A stretch of DNA of 64,000 nt from Rhizomys pruinosus (GCA_009823505.1 VZQC01012376.1:2005545-2069544), one strand, 5' to 3'; numbered from the stretch's first letter, positions 33,581-44,278 are shown. Notes: generated from the sequence alone by a model not told the origin. Translations and numbers: made by a program.

Positions 33581-33723
33581 TTCAACTGACGGCAGTGGGA
33601 CACTGGGCAAGACTTACTAATAAACAATGGATTCTTAACGCCCCTTGATTACTTCAGCTTTCTTCAACTTCCATGGACATAAATACCTTGGAATACCTAG
33701 GGTGCCTTCCACTAACTCATGTT

Positions 33724-33818
33724 CATATATGCTTACCATTCCATTTACATATATGCTTACCATTCCATGTACATATATGCTTATCATTCCATGTACGTAC
33801 ATGCTTACCATTCTGTGA
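33724..33818. repeat. 24-bp minisatellite, four copies
   Basis: Unit 'catatatgcttaccattcca' plus four bases, at 33,724, 33,748, 33,772 and 33,796, with few differences. Because 24 is a multiple of 3, the minus strand reads as an eight-residue repeat; this is not evidence for a gene. Confidence 0.95.
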
Positions 33819-34069
33819 CCTCATGAACCAAATGTAGTTTTTTGGTTCACTGATAATCAGGGCTACATTTTTACCCATCCTTTTAAAACAGTGAATTTCA
33901 TTGGTGGCCAAGGGGTTTAACCAGAGTACTTGCATTTTTTCCTAGGGAGGTACAGGTAAGAAGTGGGTGTGGATGGTTGCTAGAAACAAGACTGGTTGCC
34001 AGAAAGTATGAGGACATGTGTCTTTGGCCTGTGGCACTGGCTAGGCCTGGGCTGAAAGCACATAGGAGG

Positions 34070-34278
34070 CCCAGTTCTCTATAAGGATTGTTGCCTGTTC
34101 TTGGGGCCAGTGATATACTTGTGTAAAATAGCCAGGGATTATGGCTACTCTTCACCACCAAGGAATTAGGGTTGACTAACCCAGTTCTCTACAAGGATTG
34201 TTGGCTGTTCTTGGGCCCAGTGATATGCTAGGGTGAAATAGCCAGGGATTATGGCTACTCTTCACCACCAAGGAATGA
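34070..34278 (+). repeat. 110-bp tandem duplication
   Basis: 'cccagttctct' starts at 34,070 and again at 34,180. The copies agree through 'gccagggattatggctactc' and 'ttcaccaccaaggaat' with about a dozen differences. Confidence 0.95.
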
Positions 34279-34970
34279 GTAGAATAGCCTTATGATATTG
34301 GCTTTGTTCATTCAATTAGTTCAGATGAATTAGAAATATTTGGAATGGCCAAATTGTAAACGAAAGAGTTGTTTGGCTTCCACAGGTCTTGGAGAGTCCA
34401 CATGATTGTTTTCTTTGACCTAAAGTAATAATGAGAAGACCATTGGTTAGCAAAACTATCTACAGCAGTAATGGTATTTCTGAGATCATTAGACTACTGT
34501 CAGCATGTTGCAGAAGTCTGAGCTCATTTGACGTTATCTTCAGAATGTCAATGCAGATGAGCAGAATGCCAGTAGATGAAGGGACTTGATTTAGATGACT
34601 TGGCCAGGTTGTTGTTAGGAACAGAACCCAGATGGTTTGTTTCAATAATACTTCTTGTTGATGGGTAGCCAACATTTGAGTATGGTGGATGGTTAGAGGT
34701 AACTGGGTGCCCCTACAGTAATGTCACCTACAGAGCTAACTGCTCTCAAGTTGCTCAGAATCTAGTTATGGACTCCTACGATGTGGCTGATTTTGTGCTT
34801 GATGTTAGAGATGTGTAGATGAACAAACAAGGGTCTGGCATTAGGAGCTCAGGGGGGTGAAGGAGACAACATTGTCATGCTGTGTACAGTGTCTCCCCTA
34901 GGGCTTGTAAGCCCACAAGGACATGGGGATCTGTTTTTATATCCTGTTGATTTTTCCATATTAGAAAGGG
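34279..34970. other. Unique sequence
   Basis: No repeat recognised with confidence. Confidence 0.4.
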
Positions 34971-34974
34971 AAGC

Positions 34975-35237
34975 GGGAAGCTTCGGCAATAGCTTATTTA
35001 GTAAAGTGTTTGCTGTGCATCCATGAAGGTGTGAGCTTGGATCTCCAGTATCTACATAAATCCCAGTGCTAGGTGTGCAGGCAGAGGTAGGGGGACAGGC
35101 AGATCCCTAGAGCTCAGACGGTCTATCTAAATAGTGAACTGCAGATTCAATGAGAGAGCCCATCTCAAAAAGCAAGAAAGCAAGCAATAGAAGAAGAAAA
35201 TAGGTGTCAACCTCTGCCCTCCACATGCATGTGGCAG

Positions 35238-35277
<40 letters not shown>
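34975..35277 (+). repeat. B4-type composite SINE ending in (CA)n
   Basis: 'gtaaagtgtttgctgtgcat', 'gaaggtgtgagcttggatct', a B1-like middle ('ggggacaggcagatccctag'), then 'gtcaacctctgccctccaca' and a CA run at 35,241-35,277. Confidence 0.8.
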
Positions 35278-35279
<2 letters not shown>

Positions 35280-35539
35280 TACATGTGTACCATGCACACA
35301 CACAAGAAATGGAAATGAATCAAGGTGATTCTAAATGATTTCAGCTTCTGTGGACTTTTAGCTGGTGGGTTAACATGTGAAATCCTTTGTTCTCTGCGTT
35401 GTAAATCCATTCTTTTTCTGGAAATATTTGGCAAGTTCTGAAGAGTTGTTTGCAGACAAAAATGAGGTATCATTTATGGAAAGAGATACATGTGGGTATG
35501 TTTATCACTGTGGCTTGTTGGGGGATTGAATAATGAGCT

Positions 35540-35748
35540 TTTTAAATTTGTATGAGTGTATTGCCTACATGTATGTTAAGTGCACCCGTGTCATGCAATG
35601 CCTGTGGAGGCCAGAAGAGACCTCCTGTTGGATTCCTGAAACTAGAGTATGGACAGTTGTTAACTGCCATGCAGGTGCCAGGAATCAAACTTGGGTCCTC
35701 TGCAAGAACAGCCAGTGCTTTTAACTGCTGAACCATTCTTTTAGCCTC
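35540..35748 (-). repeat. B2/B3-group SINE
   Basis: 'tgtggaggccagaagagacc', 'ctctgcaagaacagccagtg' and 'gctgaaccattcttttagcc' in antisense order. Confidence 0.88.
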
Positions 35749-35832
35749 AATAATTAGCTTTTAAATTAAAGACAGGTTTTCTTTTTCTCCTGAAATTATA
35801 GCAGAAAGACCAGAGAAATCTACTATAACTAC

Positions 35833-35871
35833 TATTTATACTACTATTTTCAAGTAGTATAAATACTACTT
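35833..35871. repeat. Two overlapping inverted repeats
   Basis: 'tatttatactact' (35,833-35,845) pairs with 'agtagtataaata' (35,853-35,865). 'aagtagtat' (35,852-35,860) pairs with 'atactactt' (35,863-35,871). Confidence 0.95.
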
Positions 35872-35947
35872 GAAATACCTCATTTATAAATTGATTTAAC
35901 ATTTGGGGAACTGTTTCCGATGGTTGGATTTGATGACTGTGATAGGC

Positions 35948-36011
35948 ATCAGAAGATCCTGGGAATAAAACACCTGTTTGCTCAAATCTCTTATTCCCAG
36001 GATCTTCTGAT
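35948..36011. repeat. Perfect 21-bp inverted repeat, 22-base loop
   Basis: Arms 35,948-35,968 and 35,991-36,011 are exact reverse complements, both containing 'agaagatcctgggaat' or its complement. Not part of a SINE that I can recognise. Confidence 0.97.
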
Positions 36012-36119
36012 AACTGCACATATCAAGTGAAAACATGATGTGATCTGGGCTAGGAATGTAGTTGCCTAGAGTACATAAAGCCCTGAATTCAACCCCTTGC
36101 ACTGCACAAAACTGGATAT

Positions 36120-36342
36120 TTTTAATTTATTTATTATTTTTTATGTGTATGAGTGTACTGTCTGCATGTAGGTTGGTGTACCTGTGTCGTCCAATGTTGT
36201 GGAGGTCAGAAGAGGGCATCGGATTCCCCTGGAACTGGAGTTAAAGACGGTTCTTAGCTGCCATATGGGTGTTGGGAATCGAACCCGGGTCCTCTGCAAG
36301 AGTAGTTGGCACTGTTAACCACTGAGCCATCTCTCCAGCCCC
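36120..36342 (-). mobile_element. B2/B3-group SINE, single-core form
   Basis: Antisense copy 'gtcagaagagggcatcggat' ... 'ccactgagccatctctccag' with one core unit only. 13-bp target-site duplication 'caaaactggatat' at 36,107-36,119 and 36,343-36,355. Confidence 0.95.
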
Positions 36343-36355
36343 CAAAACTGGATAT

Positions 36356-36478
36356 ATTGAGGCATGTCTGTAATACCAGCATATAGGAGGATTAATAGTT
36401 CAAGGTCATTTTTAGCTACCTAGTGAATTCAAGGTTAGCCTAGGCTATATGAAACCCTGTCAAAAACAAAACAAAACC
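36356..36478 (+). repeat. Old B1-type SINE
   Basis: 'ctgtaataccagcatatagg', 'caaggttagcctaggctata', 'tgaaaccctgtcaaaaac'. Confidence 0.7.
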
Positions 36479-37540
36479 AACTGAGCGTACTACACAGTGG
36501 TGGACACTTCAGCTGCTTTTTACACCCCTCATTGAATCTATCTGTCACATCTTAGAGTGTAGGACTATAGTTTACCCATTCTTTTGATAGGTTCCAATGA
36601 GTATGGCCAGGATAGCCCAGATGTTGGCATAGTAGGTTCTCTATAAATATGTGTGGGATGAACAAATGTAGTAACTCCATGGTCAACAGAGTTAGTGAGA
36701 AACTGTGTTTATTAATAGGTGAATGGCCTTCTGGGATCCTGTATCTGGATTATAAAGCTGACCTTGGGTAAACCAAGCAGAAAACCCATGATTCAGAATC
36801 CTTGACTGTTATGTGTAGTTTGTAAATATGCCCATTCATTTCCTTATATTTCTGTTTACTGTGTTTTCTTAAGAGTTACATATAAGCAAATTATGTATTC
36901 ATAATCTTGTGCAGGCTGGATTTAATAGAGTCAGGAAGGCTTCCAACACACTAAATGTTCTTGAAGGTAATAAAAGGGGACTAATTATCTAACTGAAGTG
37001 ATTCTAAGAGAGATGTTGGCCATCTTGACTCTGGGACTCCGACATCAGCAAAAGTGGCTTAGAAAAGACATCTTTGAAAAACAGCAAGGACATTCTCTTT
37101 GAACCAAGTTATTTTATTAAATCTATGGCGTGGGTGTATCTAGTTGACAGAGCAAGAGGACTGGAGTAAATAATGCATTGAGTTTCTGTGGGTGAAGTGG
37201 TAATTCTGAAGTATGTGGCTGGTGCTCACAGTTGGAGCTTGTGAGATTTTTACATTTAATGATTATACCTTTCCCATAGCCATCTGTCTTTCTCTTTAAT
37301 AAGCAAAGCTTCTTATCAGGTCTGATTTGTGTACATTGCTTGCACCATTATACTTGTTAAATATTAAAGGGTTTTTTCCCTCGTGTGAAGTCTAATTAGG
37401 CAAAGCATTCAGTGCAAGCCTGGCATTATCATTCAGAATAATAGCGCAGTCATTACCAGTGACACTTACCTCAGCCTGCTGGATTGTGGGGCCCCTTTTG
37501 TTTCTTCTTTGATGAGAACACCTGTGTACTGGTCTTCCTC
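36479..37540. other. Unique DNA with an L2/MIR relic
   Basis: 36,600-36,668 ('gcatagtaggttctctataa', then 'gatgaacaaatg') looks like an old L2/MIR end. The rest is AT-rich and unique. Confidence 0.4.
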
Positions 37541-37544
37541 CTTC

Positions 37545-37655
37545 TCTTCTTCTGCAGTCCCAGGGATTGAACCCAGGACTTTGTGTATGCTATGCAAAGC
37601 ATTCTGCCATGGAATTATACCATGGCTATCTTTTTTTTTTTTTTTTTTTTTTTTT
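37545..37655 (-). repeat. ID-type SINE plus T25
   Basis: 'cccagggattgaacccagga', 'ctttgtgtatgctatgcaaa', 'gcattctgccatggaattat', followed by T25 at 37,631-37,655, which belongs to the tail of the next antisense element. Confidence 0.72.
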
Positions 37656-37669
37656 ACTATTTATCTAGT

Positions 37670-38044
37670 TTAAAATATTTTATTTTGGGTGTGTATGGTG
37701 TGCATGCATATGTATATTTGCCTGTGTGCAAATGAATGGGTGTGCTCATGTGAGTGGGGCCCCTAGGTTGACACTGTAGTTCTCAGTCGCTCTTCACCTT
37801 ATGTATCGAGGCAGGGGCTCTCACTGGACTCTGACCTCACTGATTTGGCTGGCCTGGCTAGCCAGCTTGCTCTAGGGATTTCCCCTCTCTTCCTCCTTTG
37901 AGATGGAGTTATAGGCAGCTGCCACATCTCTCTGGCTTTTGTGTGCTTTCTGGGGACCCAAACTGCAGTCCTTATGCTTGCAAGACAAGTGCTTCACTTA
38001 TGGGGGCATTTTCCTGCTTTATTTATTTATTTATTTATTTATTT
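37670..38044 (-). repeat. B4-type composite SINE and (TTTA)n
   Basis: 'gaggcaggggctctcactgg', 'gctggcctggctagccagct', 'ctttctggggacccaaactg', 'agtccttatgcttgcaagac', 'aagtgcttcacttatggggg', then a TTTA run at 38,018-38,044. Confidence 0.75.
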
Positions 38045-38190
38045 GAGTCAGGGTTTTTTTTTTTTTAAATAGCCCAGTCTGGCCTCAAATTTGCAATGTA
38101 GCCAAGGACGACATTGAGCTCCTGATCTTTCAGCCTCTACCCTCAGTTCTGGCATTGTAGACTTGTATCAATACATCTGGTCTCATTTGT
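38045..38190 (-). repeat. B1-type SINE, diverged
   Basis: A T-run, 'cccagtctggcctcaaattt', 'cattgagctcctgatctttc', then a decayed head. Confidence 0.65.
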
Positions 38191-38254
38191 CACTTAAAGT
38201 TTAGAGAAAAATCTATAGTTTTCTGTGAGCATACTCATGTACAGGCATAAACAT

Positions 38255-38261
<7 letters not shown>

Positions 38262-38292
<31 letters not shown>
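38262..38292. repeat. (TA)n microsatellite
   Basis: About 15 TA units after a short AC run. Confidence 0.95.
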
Positions 38293-38295
<3 letters not shown>

Positions 38296-39240
38296 AAAGA
38301 ATGGGCCCAGTTTATTCCTAGTTATTTTCTGAGAGAAAAGTTTTTAAGCCATGAGTTTCATGTAATGTCTGGTTATCAGGCTAATAAATTTTCCTTCTCT
38401 GTGGTTCCAGCAGCTCATGCTGGCCTGTGTTCTGTCACAGTTACAAATGGCGGCAGGATTACTTTCCACTTATAAATGATGGGAATCAGTGTGCGTATCT
38501 CCCTAAAGTGAAAATTTATTTCAAGTTGATTTTGAATACGGTCAGATAAAAATGAGATTTGGCTCTGGATTAAAATCCCAACATAAAGATCAAAGAATGG
38601 AAGGTTATTCACAGATTGGCTAGTCGGATCTTTCTGCCTCATTAACAGAGACGATGAAGCTCAGAGGAAGTGTGGCCCTGGGTGGCCCTCATGGGTGCTG
38701 GGCGGGGGAGTGGAGCTGAAGTGTGGTCAGTTTCTCTGCTGTGGAGACTCTTGGCAGTACATGACGAGGGGACCATTTTCAACTTCCCAGGTCTTTTACA
38801 TGTGGTATATTATTAACCCTGGGAAGGTTAGAAAGGTTTTGAAAGCAAGATTGCTGCCTATTGCCAGCTGAGGACAGCAAGGTCCCTATCAGCTCAATTT
38901 ATCTGGGGTTACAGAAGAATTTGCATTTTGTATTTGATAACTGATGGATTTCTGGGTCCTGGGGCTCAATGATACACAGTCCCAGTGGAGCCTTGGAGAA
39001 CTCAGAGTTCAGTAGCCAATCAGATGGGCAGTGACAGCTGTCAGCAGCCATCCCAAAGAGGGCTGGCTGTAGCAGGGCTCAGCTGGATAACTGGGCTTCC
39101 ATGTCAGAAAGCCCAGCATCTTCCCGTTTGTGGCTTTCAAGGGTACTTACCAGTCCTGCATGTGTCATCTAACCAGAGATTGATGAGGACCCAGAAGACA
39201 CAGTGGTTAACTTACTTTTACAAACACCTGTCAGTTTATA
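38293..39240. other. Unique sequence
   Basis: Nearly 950 bp, no recent repeat. No exon recognised. Confidence 0.4.
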
Positions 39241-39244
39241 TGGC

Positions 39245-39385
39245 ATGATGGATAAACATATGTGGTCTGAGGTTAGCATACCTGGGTCAGACCGGTTGCC
39301 ACTTTCTAACTATAAAAGTGAGAAAAATTACTTTACCACTCTGGCCCCAGTTCTTTTGTCTGTGAAGTGTGGACAGTAGAAAGTA
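39245..39385 (-). repeat. MIR relic
   Basis: 'ggtctgaggttagcatacct', 'gggtcagaccggttgccact' and 'ccagttcttttgtctgtgaa' fit the antisense MIR order. Confidence 0.55.
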
Positions 39386-39394
39386 TTTATGTTG

Positions 39395-39565
39395 TGCTTA
39401 CTGTATTCCAGGAGCTACATCAATGCTATGGAAACATGAACTATTTAATTCTCACAACAGCCCTTTGCAATGGATTCTGCCATCATCTCCTCTTCACATC
39501 CAGGAAAAAGGTCCAAAGAGGTATAATGGCTTGTTCAGGGTTGAGTTGTTCTTCACCATTTTCAT
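39395..39565 (+). repeat. MIR
   Basis: 'gtgcttactgtattccagga', 'tttaattctcacaacagccc' and 'ccaggaaaaaggtccaaaga' follow the sense MIR. Confidence 0.72.
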
Positions 39566-40165
39566 GTGCTGCTGCAGGTAGGAATAAAGTTGTCAGGATC
39601 AGGTGGGATAAGTACATCAAAACATTAGCTCCCATCGTTCTCAGCTATAATAAGGCTGATTAATATTGTCTTCATAACCATACTGATAAGACTCAATCCA
39701 GCAGAACTTCCTCTCCCATAGACAAGCTCCACAAGAAACTGGTCAGAATCTGAGGGTTGCCTTGGCAATTTAGAAATAACTACAGGAAGAAGCTAGAAGA
39801 CCGTCACATGTCCCACAAGCTGGCACAGCTAGATGGAGCCTGCTCCAGGTTAGACTCACTGGAGTCTGTCTTGGTCAAGGGTGCCTTGTGTTTTTCCTTC
39901 CAAGGAGATACCAAAGATCAAGTGTAATGTTCATTTCTCTCCCTTTAGACAGTTAGGCATGTCAGCCTTGTTAACATTATTTCCTGTACCCCAGAACCAG
40001 CAGACACTCCTGAGTCCCCCAGAATAATATCCAGAAAAGCTTTAAACCTACTTAACAGTTATTTTTTGACCAGCTTCCTCCATGCTGTTGAGTCCATAGT
40101 TCAGTTCTCAGAGCCAGTCATATTTCCAGGTTGTTTGGCTATGGAGTTTAGATATTATATTGTGT
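39566..40165. other. Unique sequence
   Basis: Nothing recognised. Confidence 0.4.
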
Positions 40166-40177
40166 CTGTTCTTTACT

Positions 40178-40178
<1 letters not shown>

Positions 40179-40218
<40 letters not shown>

Positions 40219-40363
40219 GCTATTATTATTATTTTGAGACAGGGTCTTCCTATGGCCCCAACTGGCCTGGAACTCACCATGTAGACTATCTGTCTGCATT
40301 TCACAGCCTGTCTCTGCCTTTTGAGTGCTGGGATTAAAGGTGTGTGCTACCATGCCTGGCCTC
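40179..40363 (-). mobile_element. (TTA)n-tailed B1 SINE
   Basis: A TTA run at 40,180-40,233 joins the antisense B1 'ttttgagacagggtcttcct' ... 'gctaccatgcctggcc'. The flanks share 'tctttactt'. The triplet run is the expanded A-rich tail. Confidence 0.92.
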
Positions 40364-40387
40364 TTTACTTTGAAAATAATGAATCAT

Positions 40388-40512
40388 GGAGGGCCAGGCA
40401 CTCGGGAAGCAGAGGCAGGCAGATCTCTGAGTTCAAGTCCAGCCTGGTCTACATAGTGAGCTCCAGGCCAGCTGGGGCTAAAGGGAGACCCTGTCTCAAA
40501 AAAGACCAAGAA
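40388..40512 (+). mobile_element. 5'-truncated B1 SINE
   Basis: 'ggccaggcactcgggaagca', 'gcagatctctgagttcaagt', 'gggagaccctgtctcaaaa'. Part of the head is missing. Confidence 0.9.
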
Positions 40513-41342
40513 GTGAATTATGAATATATATGTCTATATGTAGCATGCCTATATGTTCAGTTACACTAATAAAGACAGTATTCATAAGCAGCCAGAACTT
40601 TCTCTCCCATGGCCTGGCATAGGTGGAATATGGTCACATTCCCTTCTTTTCTCCTATTCCTTCACTGCAAGGGTAACTAATCTCCCAACATTATTAACTG
40701 TTTCCTGGATTTTCTTTAGAGTTTCACCACAGATGTGATATAATTTATCACATACAAGACAGGCTGTTGAATTGGGAAATTTGACTAACACTTTAACATA
40801 TACCAGAGAGCAGTTACTAAAATAAGTTATGAGAAAGACCAAAATGGTGATTTTCTTTAAAGGAAATAGCAGAACACCAGCTTCAAAGTCCATGAAAATT
40901 CTCTGTACTCAGAGAGCATAACAGGCATCAATATGGGGTTTGTGTGGGGACTTGTGTGAAGAAGCCTGGGCTGTGAGGCTCTGCCACTCTGTCTTCCTGA
41001 GGAGGATGTGTTTGGGGAAGCCTGTCCATGCCTGTAGAGGGTGATGTACACAGGCCTAGTGGACAGCAGGCTCCGTCTCCTAGGCCAGGTAGGCTGGTGG
41101 GCACCCGGAGAGATGCTCTAGTGGTGGAGTGCAGGAGAACAGGTGGGATGTGGCTCCAGGACTGTCAGGTGCAGTGCAGTGACCTGGGCCTGTGTTCTTC
41201 CCATGGACTGGATGTAGCCTCGAGGGTGATGGAAAGCTAAGGATGGCACAGGCCTGGAAGGAAGCTCTGCTTCCAGAGGCAGGGGAATGAATTTCAAACA
41301 GGGATGGGATGGGATGGGAAACATGAGCTTATCGCCATATCC
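40513..41342. other. Unique sequence
   Basis: No recent repeat. 40,950-41,300 is moderately GC-rich. No exon supported. Confidence 0.4.
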
Positions 41343-41453
41343 CAGGGGTCTGAGTCAGGGGGGTCCAGCTTGGGAGTCACAGGGATCTGAGTCAGGGGGG
41401 TCCAGCTTGGGAGTCACAGGGGTCTGAGTCAGGGGGGTCCAGCTTGGGAGTCA
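41343..41453 (+). repeat. 37-bp minisatellite, three copies
   Basis: Copies at 41,343, 41,380 and 41,417 are identical apart from one base ('caggggtctgag' against 'cagggatctgag'). Each contains a run of six G. Confidence 0.98.
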
Positions 41454-41488
41454 TCAGAAACTCCCAGAAGTGTTCATGGGAAAGACAC

Positions 41489-41646
41489 AATTTTTTTTTT
41501 TTTTGTATTTTTGAGACAGGGTCTCCCTTTAGTTCCAGCTGGTCTGGAGCTCACTATGTAGACCAGGCTGGCTTGAACTCACAAAGATCTGCCTGCCTCT
41601 GCCTCCCAAATGCTAGTATTAAAGGCATGCACCACCACGCCCGGCT
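41489..41646 (-). mobile_element. B1 SINE
   Basis: Antisense B1 from T-run to 'caccaccacgcccggct'. Flanks share 'agacacaatttt' (41,476 region and about 41,651). Confidence 0.95.
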
Positions 41647-41734
41647 TGAGAGACACAATTTTGGCTTAAATCTGTGCAGGTCTGGAAGATGTGAGGACTT
41701 GGAGTATCAAGGATTGAATTTGTTTACAGGAACA

Positions 41735-42030
41735 ATGCAAAATAGAAGTTTATTTCTCTCTTACATAGACTAGTCTGCCAATTCAGGGATGGAGCTATTT
41801 CGCACAGTTACCGGAACAAACCACGTGCTTCACTGCTGCCATATGCCATGAACGTGGTCCTCAGAGGGAGCTGCACCAGCAGTCACATCATGGTCTAAGC
41901 ACAAGAAGAAAAGAGCAGAGGAAGACTCTGCCCCTCCCTTTCAAGGAGCCTTCAGGATATCCCACCCAACATTTTGCTTACACTTCATTCACCAGAGTTC
42001 ACTTACATGGCCACACAGCTTCAAGATCGC
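41735..42030. repeat. Ancient interspersed repeat, family unnamed
   Basis: 'agaagtttatttctctctta', 'catggtctaagcacaagaag', 'tttcaaggagccttcaggat', 'cagagttcacttacatggcc' follow an order seen in an old mammalian repeat I remember but cannot name with certainty. Confidence 0.45.
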
Positions 42031-42716
42031 CTAGGAAATACCACTTTGGATAGGATTGAAATTGGGATCCTTTTGTAGAGTTCCTGGGGGAAGACAGTAA
42101 CCTCTGTCTCTCCATTTCCGGATGATGGTCAAGTGGTCTTTCTCCAAATGTCGCACTCCTGGAGGGGCAGAACAGCAGCCATGGATTGGGGCAGGAAGCG
42201 ATGGTGGAGATGGACAGCACCGCAGCTGCCTCTTCAGACCTCGCAGGGTGCAAGGGGCAGCAAGAAGCCTTAGTGTTTTGTTCTTCTCCGAAGGTCAGTG
42301 TATAGGGTGGACGTTCTGCTTTCTCACAAAGCCACCTGAGGGCTGACTGTCACCTACCAGAGACTGGAGAATGACAGGGCCTTCCAAATACGTCCTTGTT
42401 TAGCAAGGGCAACCCTTCTCTCCAAAGAGTGTGGCTATTTCAACTGGTTAAGACCTTCACTATACATGGCTACCATATTAGCAGTTAAAATCTAATAATT
42501 ATCTTTTGAAAACTTCCTTACATTTTTGTTAATTTCCTAAAAAAATGTCTCTTTGTTGAAATCGGGACTGGTGAGGATCTTTACTTCCATCTAGAGGCTT
42601 AACTAGGTTCAGGTTCTCCCTTCCCCTTTCCTTCCCCTTTTCTTTCTCTTTTCTCCCATTTTATTCTACCAATTTGGGAAGTTAAATGTTTGACCTTCAA
42701 TGCCCCCTTCTGTTTA
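42031..42716. other. Unique sequence
   Basis: No repeat recognised. CT-rich stretch near 42,615-42,660. Confidence 0.4.
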
Positions 42717-42768
42717 TTAGAATATTTATCTTAGAATATTTCTTAGAATATATCTTAGAATATTTCCC
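42717..42768. repeat. Short 12-14 bp tandem array
   Basis: Four units of 'ttagaatatttc' type with length changes. Confidence 0.9.
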
Positions 42769-42837
42769 ATACTATTTTAGTTAATATAATCTAAGATTGA
42801 TCACAAGTCGGTATCATTCCTCTCTCTCTTTTTCTTT

Positions 42838-42984
42838 TCTTCTTTTCAAGACAGTTTTGCTATGTAGCCCTGGTTGGCCTAGAACTTGCTATGTAGACTA
42901 GGCTGGCCTTGAACTTACAGCTACTCTCCTGTCTCTGCCTCCTAAATGCTGGAACTACAAGCTTGTGACACTACACCTGACCTT
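42838..42984 (-). repeat. B1 SINE
   Basis: 'caagacagttttgctatgta', 'gactaggctggccttgaact', 'tgcctcctaaatgctggaac'. Confidence 0.85.
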
Positions 42985-43218
42985 GTTATGCTTCTTCTTC
43001 CTAAAAAACAATATAGGATATTAAAAACTTGGGCCCTCAATTTTATAATTTTACCCTGTCTTGTGTTTTGCAAATTAACAAATAGATGTTACTGTATTAT
43101 AGAGTGAGCATTCATTTGGATGACCACATTTATGAGTATGTTCCTTTAGCTTACTGTTCTTGAATTTCAGACATTCTGGGATGTGTATACTTCCTGATAT
43201 GTTAATTTAGAGGTTCTT

Positions 43219-43370
43219 TTTTTTTTTTGGCTTTTTGAGACAGGGTCTCCCTGTAGCCCCAGCTGTCCTGGAACTCGCTCTGTAGACAAGGCTGGCCTTG
43301 AACTCACAGAGATCCGCCTGCCTCTGCCTCCTAAGTGCTAGGATTAAAGGTGTGTACCACCACACCTGGA
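43219..43370 (-). mobile_element. B1 SINE with perfect target-site duplication
   Basis: 'tttgagacagggtctccctg' ... 'gtaccaccacacctgg'. Flank repeat 'aatttagaggttctt' at 43,204-43,218 and 43,371-43,385. Confidence 0.97.
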
Positions 43371-43505
43371 AATTTAGAGGTTCTTATAGTGAGGGTTTGT
43401 TTAAAGTAAACTGTCTTATGGTTTGAATGTGAACCGTCTCTCATAGATTCGTGTTTGGTCCCTAGCTGCAGATGCTGTTTTGGGAGACTGTGGAACCTTT
43501 CCTCA

Positions 43506-43852
43506 ACCCCTTTAAAATTTTTTAAATTTTTAATTGTGTAAGTATTCTGATGTCTGGTATGTTTCCTGGTGTGTGTGTAGTGCCTGTGAAGGGTGGAAGA
43601 CGATGAGTGCTGGGAGTTGAACCTGGATCCTCTGGACAAACGTGGTGGCGCACGCCTTTAGTCCTAGCACTTGGGAGGCAGAGGCAGGTGGATCTTTGTG
43701 AGTTCAAGGCCAGCCTGGTCTACAATGTGAGTTCCAGGACAGCTGGGGCTACAGGGAGACCCTGTCTCAAAAAGACCAAAAAAAAAAAAAAAACAAAAAA
43801 AACGACAAGTGGTCTTTACCCCTGAGCCACCTTTCCAGACCTGAGACCTTGG
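43506..43852 (-). repeat. tRNA-derived SINE split by a B1
   Basis: The antisense body 'gatgagtgctgggagttgaa' and 'cctggatcctctggacaa' is broken, then 'gacaagtggtctttacccct' and 'gagccacctttccag' close the head. The 5-base 'gacaa' at both edges of the inserted B1 is a minimal target repeat. Confidence 0.8.
43641..43803 (+). mobile_element. B1 SINE nested in a SINE
   Basis: 'acgtggtggcgcacgccttt', 'tgggaggcagaggcaggtgg', 'gggagaccctgtctcaaaaa', then a long A-rich tail with C interruptions. Confidence 0.95.
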
Positions 43853-44122
43853 AGCCTTTGGGACATATGTCCTGGCGAGCAGACGTCGGTTGCAGGGTTA
43901 CTGTCAGGACCTGTGTCTGGTTCCAGTTTTCTACTTCCTGGTCCAGCAATATGGGAGAAGTGTCAGCTGCCAACATCTGCTTCCCTGGAGCAAGCTACCC
44001 CCCCAAGCCCTACCCGGCACGGTGGATTATGGGTTGTATTCCCTGAAACCATGGGCCCAAATCAATTCTTCCTGCCTCTGTGTGGGATACTGTGAGAGCA
44101 ATGAAAGAAATGATTAATACTT

Positions 44123-44278
44123 TCTCCAAGTTTTTTTTTTTTTTTTTTTTTTGCCAATGATGCCATTTTATTCTTGTTTCGGAAACGTAACTTCATTAGG
44201 GACAGAATTCCAGGCTGGAAGTTGCTGACCCTCAGTGCTATAGACACCCTGTTCACCGGCTTTTGAGATGCCAACTGT
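44123..44278 (-). pseudogene. Probable processed pseudogene fragment, gene unknown
   Basis: A 17-18 base T-run at 44,130-44,147 is the antisense of a poly(A) tail. Just upstream in the minus sense lies AATAAA ('gaataaaatggcatcattgg'), so a polyadenylation signal sits about 15 bases from the tail. The minus strand has a 35-codon open frame ending at the TAA that overlaps the signal, giving residues such as '...PAWNSVPNEVTFPKQE', which suggests a short 3' UTR. 5'-truncated. I do not recognise the protein. Confidence 0.5.

Larger units (their letters stand above)
43410..44118 (+). repeat. MaLR/URR-like element, interrupted
   Basis: 'cttatggtttgaatgtgaac' to 'gactgtggaacctttcctca' (about 43,410-43,505), then resumes about 43,855 with 'gaccttggagcctttgggac' ... 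'ggtccagcaatatgggagaa' and ends near 'atgaaagaaatgattaatac'. The gap holds SINEs. Confidence 0.6.

Noticed and set aside
33724..33935. Eight-residue protein repeat on the minus strand
   Set aside because: It comes from a 24-bp tandem DNA repeat whose length happens to be a multiple of three.
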